From contig CM057451.1 in NCBI GenBank assembly GCA_016271365.2, positions 370,657,501 to 370,721,500 on the forward strand: DNA of 64,000 nucleotides, written 5' to 3'. Shown here one piece after another: positions 55,297 to 64,000 of this stretch. A model generated the notes under the pieces. It searched no databases and was not told the DNA's origin. It saw only the letters and a program-made list of their open reading frames with translations. Both the position numbers and the translations under genes were made by a program. The DNA is from Neoceratodus forsteri. Taxonomy: Eukaryota > Chordata > Ceratodontiformes > Ceratodontidae. Within the stretch, counting starts at the first letter, position 1. Every line of letters starts with the position of its first letter.

Positions 55297-56743
55297 TCAG
55301 AGTTGTAGCTGGTTCTCAAGGGGTATAGGCTCTGGGAGAGTTGTGTAAATTACGGCATCATCTGCATAGAGTAGGATTTGTTTAGGGCAGGAGCTTGGGA
55401 GACTGTTTAGAAAGAGACTAAAGAGTGGGCCCAGGATGGACTCTTGAGGAACCCCAGAGCTAACAGGTCTTGAGTCAGAGAGGACGTTGACAATTTTGAC
55501 TTGCTGAGTGTGGTTGTCCAGATAACTTTTAAACCAGGCAGTGGAGTCAGGAGAGAACCCTGCATTAAGTAGTTGTTCCAGTAGTAGAGGGTGATGGACC
55601 ATGCTGAATGTTTTTGTCAAATCGATGAAAGAAGCACCAACTAACTGACCATGGTCCAGGGAGCTGCGTATAGAACCGGTGAATTCCATAACGGCTGAGA
55701 TGGTGCTATGCCCTTTTTTAACCCATGTTGTTGGGCACACTGGATCTTATGTTTATCAAGATATTCAGTAGACTGGTCAGCTACAATGCGTTCAAGAGCC
55801 TTAAAGAGAGGTGGTAATATGGAGATAGGCCGGTAGTTCACGTGAAGAGTCCTGTCTCCACTTTTGTACACTGGGGTAACCGTGGCTGGATTTCCATTTA
55901 CTGGGAAACAGTGAGAGTCTGAGTAAGAGGTTAAAGATCCTGGTTAAAGGCACTAACACTTCCTCAAGGGTGAGGGACAGCAGTTTGAGGTCAAGGGAGT
56001 CCCCACTGTGTGTAGATCTACCAATTAATTTATGGATGTATTTTCGAGCTTCATGCAGCGAGACTTCTTTGAAGTAGCATGGCGGGTGACTGGCCGTTGG
56101 GGGAGATCGTTACACGACTGGCCGGGGTGACATCTGCATCAAAAAAATCTGGTGGAAGAACACTGCTAAGGTCCGTGAATGCATTATTAAAGGTATTGGT
56201 AACAGTTAGGGGGTCCATAGTTGTAGTCCCATCAACCTCAAGTAAAGTGGGTGATGTTTTTGGGTTTTTCCCTGTAACCTCTCTGATATTATTCCAGAAA
56301 GCTTTACCACTGCCCCATGTGTCAGTAAGCACTCCTTTGTAGTATTTATTTTTCTCAAGGTGGCTGGACCGTGTGCAATCATTCCATGCTATTTTGTATT
56401 TCTGAATGTCCAATTGCGTGCCGGTGGCTTGAGCCCGATGCCAGAGGTAGTCCCTAGATTTCAAATGAGCTAATAAGTCTGCAGAGAGCCAGAGGTTGCA
56501 AGGGCCTTTGATTATCAGCTTTTTTAGGGGTACATGGGAGTCGCAGGCAGCATTAAAGGTGTTGATGAAATAATCAAGTGCCATGTTGACATCCTTTGCA
56601 CTGTCGAAGGGAGTACAATCTTGCACTCTAAGGAGGGATTTGAGGGGTTCAAGATGACCCCGTGCAAGGACCCTGCTGGTGACTGTCTTTCGTGGAGGTT
56701 TGCAGAATTTGTTTGTCCATGCGCAGATGATGGGAATGGTCAC
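55297..56743 (-). pseudogene. L2 copy B reverse transcriptase and linker
   Basis: From 56743: a linker (RGHLEPLKSLLRVQDCTPFD, LKSRDYLWHRAQATGTQLDI, FWNNIREVTGKNPKTSPTLL). RT blocks follow at 55641-55871: MYKSGDRTLHVNYRPISILP and LFKALERIVADQSTEYLDKH. Then 55297-55740 has GASFIDLTKTFSMVHHPLLL (normally DLSKAFD), PVSSGVPQESILGPLFSLFL and QILLYADDAVIYTTLPEPI, with the catalytic YADD intact. Frame changes near 55870 and 55740 break it. The enzyme would prime on nicked target DNA. Confidence 0.87.
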
Positions 56744-56845
56744 TGAGTGTGACCGGGAGGACTGTAGTGTTAGTAATGCGATCAGGATGACTGGTTAGGA
56801 CCTAATCCAGTAGGCTGCTTCATCCCATTTTGTAGTTGGATCTAG

Positions 56846-57622
56846 TCAGTTAACCAGCTGGGAAATGTTTGTGGCAGAGATGGTGTCCCTAAAGCTCCCA
56901 TTCTCAGGTGCAAGCCAATTAATATTAAAATCTCCCATCAGAATTAACTCCGAGCCAGGGGGTTGGTTTCTGATAAAGTCCATGACAGAATTGAGACCCC
57001 TTCCCTGTTCTTTAGGAGGGATGAACACTGATGCTACAATAAGTGTCTTATTATGGGCACCTAGCCGAATTTTGATGGCTACTATTTGTGTGGTTGAACC
57101 AGCAGTAGGTACCGGCAGGGGGTGTCCCATGAGGGACTCTTTGAGAAAGACTACACATCCCCCTCCTCTTTTGGTAGTCCTGTCCAGTCTGAAGATGGTG
57201 TAACCTGGCAGGGCAATAGCCATGTCAGGGATTTTTGGTGTGAGACATGTTTCAGCAACTGTCAGAACATCTGGATTGTGTTGGTTAACAAAGACTTGTA
57301 GAGCATCCATTTTAGGGAGGAGACGGCAGGTGTTCATAGCTGCTAAAGTAAGTAACCCTGGTCGCATTAAAGAGGCTGCCTTATGTGGTGGGCTGGGGCA
57401 GGGTTTAGGTGAATATTCTGCGACAGCAGCAACAACATAAGTTTGAGCAGGCATAATCTTAACTGCCTGTAGGTAAGTCTTGCCGTCCACCTCTGTCTGG
57501 TGTCCCAGTTTAGCTGTTGTCTGCATTCCCAGAGGGTTGACATGAGGGATAGAGGGGAGAGTGATAGTATGGGTGCATGTTACCCATCCCTGATGGTAAG
57601 CGTCAAACCAGTCATAAGGCAC
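56846..57622 (-). pseudogene. L2 copy B endonuclease with N-terminal extension
   Basis: A 258-codon open frame. Residues 1-100 are an unassigned extension (WFDAYHQGWVTCTHTITLPS, VDGKTYLQAVKIMPAQTYVV). The endonuclease follows: MDALQVFVNQHNPDVLTVAE, TCLTPKIPDMAIALPGYTIF, TKRGGGCVVFLKESLMGHPL, IVAIKIRLGAHNKTLIVASV, and ELILMGDFNINWLAPENG (Gly-Asp-Phe-Asn block). The expected ETW is ETC. The frame stops before the SDH block. The start codon is not certain, because the N-terminal leader lies in another frame (57580-57795). Confidence 0.85.
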
Positions 57623-57795
57623 AGAGCTACTATGTGCTGAGAGAGAGGATCAGAGGCGAGAGTACCAGGAGTAAGGTAGATTTTATTGAGCATGTAGCAG
57701 GGAGGTTGGGAGGGGTAGCAGGCTCCCGGTATGCTCATGTGCAAAATCAGCAATGTGAGCACAAATAAGCGAGGGAGCAGATGAGACAGCATCAC
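57580..57795 (-). pseudogene. Signal-peptide-like leader of L2 copy B
   Basis: Starts at 57795 with MMLSHLLPRLFVLTLLILHM, then SIPGACYPSQPPCYMLNKIY. A hydrophobic core (residues 7-20) followed by GAC fits a cleavable signal peptide. The frame runs into the region of the endonuclease extension, offset by one frameshift near 57640-57690. L2 copy A has a comparable hydrophobic start at 10826. The role is unknown. Confidence 0.55.
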
Positions 57796-57835
57796 TGTAT
57801 TTAGGTAGGTACTTGATGTGCCAGATAGGACAGCA

Positions 57836-57923
57836 GCCCCTAGTGGCAGCTACGTATAACCTATTAATGGTGGAGTGGACACAGTAAATTTCACTCCTAC
57901 CAGACATATAGCCCTCTAGTGGC
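57836..57923 (-). promoter_or_regulatory. Repeated motif in L2 copy B 5' region, CTCF-like sites
   Basis: GCCACTAGAGGGC (57911-57923, minus strand) fits the core CTCF consensus CCACTAGAGGGC. A related GCCACTAGGGGC is at 57836-57847, one base short. The surrounding sequence is duplicated as well (taacctattaatgg and taatctgctaatgg). Binding is inferred. Confidence 0.4.
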
Positions 57924-57956
57924 TAGAAGATATAATCTGCTAATGGAAAAGTCAGC

Positions 57957-57980
57957 AAAAAAATAAATAAATAAATAAAA
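57957..57980 (+). repeat. (AAAT)n microsatellite
   Basis: Repeated aaat units immediately upstream of L2 copy B; it may mark an insertion site. Confidence 0.9.
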
Positions 57981-60629
57981 AGATGTTGGGGCTTGGAATT
58001 AGAACAGGGACTTAGCCATAAAAATAAACACTAAATGTAACAGTGATTTGCTACAGGCAAACTGGCAATTTACTAAACATTTAGGTGGCTAGGTGCAAAT
58101 TAATATAGTAAGATACAAAGTGTTACCCAAAGAATGCATACAATTCTAGCACAAAACAATGCAAAGTTCAAGTTCTGAAAGCAGCCAAGGGCCAAATAAT
58201 TTGAGTTCTGTCCACAGTACAGCACAGCAGTCCCAGTTAAGTAGCTCAATTAGCCTTGGGAGCAGCATTTCTCTGTCCGAGCCTGCAAACTTGAAGGCAG
58301 CAAGCAGAGGGCTGGGATCCAGTCAGGGCACAGCTCTGCATTTTAAATTTGTCTGTGCCACTAGTTAGCCAACCCTGCTTTAGGCGTCAGGAATTCAAAA
58401 AGGGACACAGGTTCGAGCAGTTCCATACCTTCAGTCAGTAGGAGCCAGGGCAGGTCCAGCAGAGGGATATGAACCACAGGTGGCAGTTTGTTCGAGGGGA
58501 GAACTCCTTGCCCAAGGAGGGCAACAGAACCCCTTCAGTTAGGAGGAGCCAGTGCAGGTCCAGCAGAGGGATATGAACCGCAGGTGGCTTACACTTCAAA
58601 TTACGACTGTATAAAGTCATAAAGAACCATTAATTATAAATCCACTGAAAAGGCTGTCACCCTAATAGCACAAACCTAGGGGAGACACTTGCCATGCTGA
58701 CAAATTGAGTTTGAGTCCTGAGACAGGGACATAGCTGCTGGCAACAAGAGGGCAGGATTTAGTGTTCCAGCAGATGCAGTGCTCTTCCCCGAGGATAACA
58801 GAAGGGAGAGTGGGACCCTTGCTGCCAGCAATGGCCAAGAGAGGTGGCATCTGTTGTAGAGCTTTCAGGAAATAGGCTGGACACAGCTGGGTGCACTGAC
58901 AGATACCACCCCTTCCAACTACACCTTCAGAGGTGGGCAAGAGACTGACTGAGAAAAGGAGAGGGGGGCTCACTGGATGATGCCTTCTTCCCCACTCACT
59001 CAGTTAGGAAAAACAAGTCTTAGGGCCCACTGGACTCCTACGCCTTTGATAAGTGAGATACTGGACTGTGCACCCTTGTTTGAGCTATAGAGGTGGCACC
59101 CCAGAGAAAGAGACAGAGTAAGCTCCTGGGAATTTCTGTGGCAGAAAGTTGAGTGCTGGCTGGTGTCCTGACTAAAGGAAGATGCTAGAATTTACACACA
59201 CACACACAAAAAAAATCAGCTGGAAATCATGTTCACAGTTTTGAGACATACTTTGCTTATTAGAGACAATACAACACACTAATACAGCCCAATGCAGGGT
59301 GAACCACATGTCTGTGGTTAGCTATTTCAGCCCTTTTTTTTTTTGGCATGCTGTTACAGACTTACTGAAGAGCTAGTGTATCGGCTCACTTTTTTTGACA
59401 CATGGTTACTGCCATGCAGAAAACATCAATATAATTATTAAAATTATTTCTGAGCTAGCTTTGTGGCACCTAGCAATGGGGATGGCTCTGGCTCAATGGC
59501 AACCTGAGTGGCCAGGCCCTGGATGTCAGGGAGAAGAACCCAGCAGGGTGGGCTCAAAAGCATTCAAGGGACACTCCAGTCTTATAGAGGTTCCTGCTGG
59601 TGGAGTGGAGAAGGTGCCAATGAAAACCTGGGTGGCCACATGTCATCAGGCATCCCCGGTTCCAGCTGTGAGCGAGTGTGTGATGTGGGAGATGGGGCAA
59701 GGGAAAAGCATCAGAAATGCCACATGAGCACCGGCACCCTAAGACCATGACCGCAGTTACCTCCCATGTCACACTGCCCTCTAGCACACTGTCAGGACCC
59801 CTCCAGCTGGCACGAGAGATTCATTGAGTGCGCTCTCCTCTAGACCAGGGATGCCCTGGGTGCTGGTAGTACTGGTGGTCAGGCTAGTGGCAGACAGCAT
59901 GGAGTGTCATGGTAGGGTTGGAGGAGCAGCTGTGCGGTCCCAAAGGAGTTGGTTGTTGGTGAACAAGTAAGGTGACAAAAAGAAAAATTGTTTCTTTGGT
60001 AGGGGACTCAAGTTTGCCAAGGTAGTCCCTGGTGTCCCTTCCTTGCATTCACTGAGCATCATTAAATGGAGACAGAGCCCTAACCTCATCACAGTTATGC
60101 CACTTCGTGGGGAAAAAGGTGAATGGGTCAGCAAAAGGGCCCACTACAGTTATGCTGCATGCTCACTTAAAATTAAGGCACAATGGGAAGTGTAACACAG
60201 TGCATCAATTTTTTTTTTGTTTTGTTTTAAATAAAAGTGAAGGAGCACAGGGCTTCATTATGGTGGCCCCTATACCAAGCATTCACTTTTTTCCTCCTGA
60301 AATGTCATCACTGAGAAGGGGCTTTTTCCCTCCAGCTCCATTACATGGTGCCATATCAAAGAAATAATTTTTCTTTTCCTACAGCTTTTTGCCTTCCGCT
60401 GCCACCTGCTGCTGTCATCGGGCACTCGATCCAGTGGCTTCTAGCCCCGTCTCCCACTCCCCCCACCGCTGCACCAATGGGGATCTACACAGAACGGGCC
60501 CTGAGAGCACTGGGGAGGGCTGCCACATACGCCAGTGGAAATGCATATGTTTTTCTCCCGAACCCAGAACCGTGAAGAGAAGAGGGGGGGTGACACCCAA
60601 GGTGGGAGAAATGGCAGAAGCAGGGGGGG
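57981..60629. other. AGO3 intron stretch with few features
   Basis: No gene or known element was recognised. It holds a tandem duplication (58428-58590), short A- and T-rich runs at 59204 and 59333, and GC-richer sequence near 59480-59740 and 60400-60560 with open frames lacking any known domain. Confidence 0.5.
58428..58590 (+). repeat. Tandem duplication, period 104
   Basis: GCAGGTCCAGCAGAGGGATA with TGAACCACAGGTGGC occurs twice, 104 bases apart, each preceded by CCTTCAGT and AGGAGCCAG. The second unit is incomplete. Confidence 0.85.
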
Positions 60630-62262
60630 GAAGTGGTGACAGATGGGGAAATCATGGAGAGCAGAGTTCGAGAGGGTTTGAAGGCAATGAGGGTGGACAA
60701 GGCGCCAGGCCCAGATGGCATCCACCCCAGGGTACTGAAGGAGCTGGCAGAGGTCCTTGCAGGACCTTTAGCAGACCTGTTAATGCCTCACTACATTCGG
60801 GGTGTGTACCCAGGACTGGAGGATGGCTCATGTGGTGCCCTCCACAAGAGTGGCCCCAAGGATGAACCAGGAAAATACAGACCAGTGAGCCTCACATCCA
60901 TCGTGGGTAAGCTAATGGAGACTATCCTGAAGGAGAGGTTGGTGGCCCTCCTAGAGGCCAAAGGACTACAGAACAGCAGACAGCATGGCTTCATATGTGG
61001 CAGATCCTGCCAAACCAACCTGGTCGAGTTCTATGACCGGGTAACTAGGCAACTGGACAGGGCCATGCAGTGGATGTCCTGTATCTGGACTTCGGTAAGG
61101 CATTCGACTCAGTGCCACATGGAAGGCTGGGAAGGAAGATAGTAGGCATGGGGCGGGTGCAAAGCTGGTGAGATGGGTAGGAAACTGGCTGCAGTGAAGG
61201 CAACAGAGGGTGGTGGTGGGTGAGGAGCTCTCACACCCAAGGGCAGTGACGAGCGGTGTTCCACAGGGCTCGTGTTGGGACCAGTGTTGTTTGGGATATT
61301 CATTGCAGACATATCATGGGACATCAAGAGCAAGATCAGTCTGTTTGCTGATGATACCAAGGTAGGCGCGGTGGTGGATGACCTAGGGGGATGGCAGGGG
61401 TTGCAGGACGATCTGGCAAAGCTTGAAACCTGGTCAGACACCTGGCAACTGGGCTTTAATGTCAAAAAGTGCAAGGTGCTGCATTTTGGGATGAAGAGCC
61501 CAAGGAGGAGTTACCAGCTAGGGGAGTGCAGCTAGCCCAGACAGAGGAGGAGAAGGATCTGGGTGTGCTCATTACAGGGTCAATGAACAACTCGGCACAA
61601 TGTAGGAAGGCAGCTGCAAAGGCCAACAAAATGCTGGGTTGTATTGCAAGGGGTATATCCTCGAGGAGGGAGGAGGTGATTCTGCCACTGTATAGGTCAT
61701 TAGTTAGACCACACCTGGAGTACTGCGTGCAGTACTGGCGTCCGTACCTGAAGAGCGACATTAAGTTACTGGAGGGGGGTGCAACGCAGAGCGACAAAGA
61801 TGATCAAGGGGCTGGGGGACTTATCATACGAGAGGAGGTTGAAGGAGTTGAACATGTACTCACTGGAGGAGAGGAGAGACAGGGGTGACATGACTGAAAC
61901 CTTTAAATACGTGAAAGGAATAAACAAGATGGGTACAGAGGAGCTGTTCAAAGTAAGGGAGGGGAGGGTCACCAGGGGCCATGATATGAGACTGGAGCGA
62001 GGAAGGTTCAGGAGGGAGATGAGGAGACACTTTTTTACAGAGAGGGTGGTGGCTGGGTGGAATGCATTACCTGCTTAAGTGGTATGCAGTAGAACAGTGG
62101 ACTGCTTCAAAAGGGGATGGGACAGGACAAGGGGGAGGGTTAATGAAGGGGAAGGGTGGAAGGGAAGGGCAGCTGCAGAAAAAGGGGTTGCTAGCTGCAC
62201 ATTCGAGCAGACTTGATAGACCTCTAGGCCTTTATCTGCTGGCAAATTTCGTATGTTCATAA
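60630..62262 (+). mobile_element. CR1-like LINE copy 8 (5'-truncated)
   Basis: Starts inside ORF2 near 60630. The 3' end reads GACTTGATAGACCTCTAGGC and a GTATGTTCATA tail at 62261. Same subfamily as copy 7, opposite orientation. It is antisense to AGO3. Confidence 0.9.
60633..62078 (+). pseudogene. CR1 copy 8 reverse transcriptase, several frameshifts
   Basis: 60633-61142: LKAMRVDKAPGPDGIHPRVL, YRPVSLTSIVGKLMETILKE, HGFICGRSCQTNLVEFYDRV. After a shift, 61272-61535: LGPVLFGIFIADISWDIKSK and SLFADDTKVGAVVDDLGGW, with the FADD box intact. 61469-61888: KDLGVLITGSMNNSAQCRKA, VRPHLEYCVQYWRPYLKSDI. 61779-62078: MQRRATKMIKGLGDLSYERR, SLEERRDRGDMTETFKYVKG and FFTERVVAGWNALPA. It is the CR1 copy whose catalytic box is unaltered; shifts near 61110 and 61790 still disrupt it. 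Confidence 0.9.
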
Positions 62263-62374
62263 TGGCACAACGGGTGCATGTGTGCAGAGGCACACATGCA
62301 CTCTTGGAACCACAGCCCCATCTACCCTCCCAACGTCACAACAGCCTTGCAGACCTCTGCTCTGACACCCAGCA

Positions 62375-62470
62375 GCAGCACCTCACCCCCCGGGCCAAGA
62401 ACTCGTTCCTGAACTCCGGTCACCAGTGTGGCACAAGGTGAGGTGCCTTAACAGTGCCTCAGCACCACCA
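62375..62470 (-). repeat. tRNA-like repeat head, copy
   Basis: On the minus strand GCCTGGTGGTGCTGAGGCAC and ACTGGTGACCGGAGTTCAGG align with the head at 24232-24375. No A-rich tail was recognised nearby. Confidence 0.55.
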
Positions 62471-63019
62471 GGCCAGCTCCACAGAAATCATTTTTAAAAA
62501 CAGATTCATCAGTTACTTAGGCTGAGAATCACTGTATCCATAAGCTACAAAATGGGGCTAGCATACTAGCTCTTTAAAGCCAAGCCTGCCCAAGATCTTT
62601 CATGACACTTTACAGATATTTACCATGGTGTACTATATTAGGGATATATGTGTAATGATGTGCCTTTTTGAACGCTTGATTTACTGCCAGTTTAGGAAAG
62701 GAACTTTTTAAAATTACAATACCCAGCCATAGGCTAACTGATAATGCAATCGCTTGCTTTCAGTGGGATCCAGATTCTATTAAATGTACAGCTGGGAGAA
62801 CGGATGCAATGGGAGGTCAAGCAACTTGCTCAAGGTCGCACAATGAGGCTGTGGTGGGATCTGAGTTTGAGTCTCTGGTTCACAGTGCTCTTCCTAAGAG
62901 ACTGAACATAAAATGCTGAATTTAGTTCTGTGCTTTAACTTTAGGATCCCAGATATGGGGTTAAGACCTGTAGTTGTATATTAAAATCCAGCTAACAGAA
63001 CTCAAGAGAAAATAATTAC
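62471..63019. other. AGO3 intron sequence upstream of the linker exon's donor
   Basis: Except for the MIR-like fragment, nothing is recognised. Confidence 0.5.
62785..62905 (-). mobile_element. MIR-like SINE fragment
   Basis: GGTCAAGCAACTTGCTCAAGGTC and GATCTGAGTTTGAGTCTCTG match the complement of a MIR-type SINE (core plus B box). It is degraded, with no tail visible. Confidence 0.65.
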
Positions 63020-63142
63020 CCGTCCTCCATACTGCAGCATGGGAGCAGGTAGCACCCGCCCTGTCACGTGGGCCATCTCATCTCGCACTTTGAACTGAAA
63101 TTCTTGAACGAAGGGGTCTGCATCATAGTTTGCACTTCTGAC
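63020..63142 (-). CDS. AGO3: AGO3 coding exon (end of PAZ / linker 2)
   Basis: This exon encodes 41 codons with no stop, starting [11 protein letters not shown] and ending at QYGGR. The stretch [20 protein letters not shown] is the vertebrate AGO3 form; AGO1, AGO2 and AGO4 differ here. Argonaute-3 is a cytoplasmic small-RNA-binding protein of RNA-induced silencing complexes, and this segment joins the PAZ domain to linker 2. On the minus strand the acceptor reads ttccatag just before GTC, and the donor reads CGG followed by gtaatt. The exon ends in phase 0 and continues directly into the exon at 51493-51626. From memory of the family, Asn occupies the position of the regulatory Ser387 of AGO2, which is normal for AGO3. 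The preceding exon is not seen in the last 858 bases, so it lies outside the window. Confidence 0.96.
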
Positions 63143-64000
63143 CTATGGAAGAAAGAGTACACATGAATGGTCCTCTGCCTCTGTACAAACAGATTCCTAA
63201 ACGTTATTAAAGTGCATTGCAGAAATGAGAAACTCATTAACAGGTAGAGATTTACATCAGAAGAGCAGCAGCTGATATATTTTTACAGTCACGTGCTACC
63301 TAAACCCAAATTCCTCACCACAAAAGACCTGAAGAACATGTCATACTAAAGCTAAAACTTTCTCAGATAAGCTTTTCCATACCATGAGTTTGCAATTTTG
63401 AGGATTTTCTTCTTCGTAACTTTTTCCCTTTAAGAGCAGAGTAATTTCTGCCAACAGCTCAGTCATGATCCAGTGACCCAGTCCATGTTCCATGCATCTT
63501 CACTATCCCCCTCCCTCCCATCCTATAGAGTTTAAAGCATAATAACTGTTATATGAAAAAAAGACTGGGAGGGGTCAGTGTGTTCATCTTTGGCCAGCCA
63601 AGCAGCTGCAAACTGTAACACTATGAGAAACAGTTCTAGTCACTGTTGAATGGGAAGTGCTACCAGATTTCATGACTTTTGGCACGATGGAGAGGAAAAA
63701 TACTATAGGCAGAAACCTCTGGGCCCCCTCCGGCCAAGTGACTTGCAATTTTCTCCCATGCATACTAATTCTGCTATGAAGTATGCCCCTCTTGAACCTC
63801 TCTTCCAGAGAATGAAATACTGTACCCGATAAAGTTATTTTCTATGTACCACACAACCTTCATTAAAGGGCAACTATCTAATAAATGAAAAAGCTTAAAA
63901 TAATTAAGATGTACAATTATGTTTAACGTTTGTGTTTATAGACTGTTTTTTTAACACTCTTCCCCTGTTCTTGGTCTAATAAATACTGTATTTCAGATAC
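63143..64000. other. AGO3 intron sequence at the window edge
   Basis: AT-rich, with no sign of the preceding AGO3 exon or of a known repeat. Confidence 0.55.

Larger units (their letters stand above)
54305..57950 (-). mobile_element. L2-like LINE copy B, nearly full length
   Basis: A 3.6-kb minus-strand copy. Its 3' end at 54305 has a TTTATTTATTT tail then ATTACAATACC and TCTTTTACAAAGGTTCCAGG. RT lies at 55297-56050, the EN-RT linker to 56743, endonuclease at 56846-57440, and a hydrophobic leader at 57580-57795. The remaining 5' sequence to 57950 has CTCF-like sites. A TAAA microsatellite starts at 57957. Confidence 0.85.
51627..63019 (-). other. AGO3: AGO3 intron (11.4 kb)
   Basis: This interval lies between two exons with matching phase 0. 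The donor GT is at 63018-63019 and the acceptor AG at 51627-51628, both on the minus strand. It holds one CR1 copy in each orientation, two minus-strand L2 copies, MIR-like SINEs and a short tRNA-like repeat. Confidence 0.93.

Noticed and set aside
60389..60865. 158-codon plus-strand frame upstream of CR1 copy 8
   Set aside because: Its second half is an out-of-frame reading of the CR1 RT; the first half has no known domain.

Overview
This window is vertebrate genomic DNA from inside the Argonaute gene AGO3, which lies on the minus strand. Three coding exons can be read with exact splice sites and matching phases: 63020-63142 (end of PAZ / start of linker 2), 51493-51626 (linker 2 to MID) and 22441-22625 (MID). 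They are separated by introns of 11,393 and 28,867 bp. The exon before 63142 and the exon after 22441 lie outside the window. No other host gene was recognised.

Almost everything else is transposable-element sequence, mostly decayed: CR1-like LINEs (eight copies), L2-like LINEs (four copies plus a tail fragment), an ORF1-only L1, four DIRS-type tyrosine-recombinase retrotransposons, a Ty3/gypsy fragment and a solo LTR of the same family, one hAT DNA transposon, one MITE-like element and several SINE types. DIRS elements, a MIR-like SINE and abundant CR1 and L2 together suggest a non-mammalian, non-avian vertebrate with a repeat-rich genome, such as an amphibian, lungfish, coelacanth or turtle. 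The sequence alone does not settle the species; an amphibian (possibly caecilian) is my weak preference.

Layout. 1-11404: an L2-like LINE (minus) split by two CR1 copies; the first of these is itself split by a 5.7-kb hAT transposon with a perfect 8-bp target duplication and by a SINE. 11405-13280: Ty3/gypsy 5' LTR, primer-binding site and gag. 13281-14518: CR1. 14519-18838: truncated DIRS (DIRS-D). 18996-22100: the longest CR1 ORF2. 22441-22625: AGO3 exon. 23697-35863: four-level nest in which CR1 is split by L2, L2 by a solo LTR, and the LTR by a DIRS (DIRS-A). 35864-41680: DIRS-B. 41706-42161: MITE. 42427-44160: L1 with ORF1 only. 44170-46130: CR1 5' half. 46638-51382: DIRS-C, which has a gag remnant but no recognisable reverse transcriptase. 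51493-51626: AGO3 exon. 52107-57950: CR1 with a MIR-like SINE, then two L2 copies. 60630-62262: CR1. 63020-63142: AGO3 exon.

The element genes do not act together; they are independent insertions. The nesting gives a relative age order, and the AGO3 exons are the only sequence under evident coding constraint. All four DIRS elements lie in the same transcriptional direction as AGO3.
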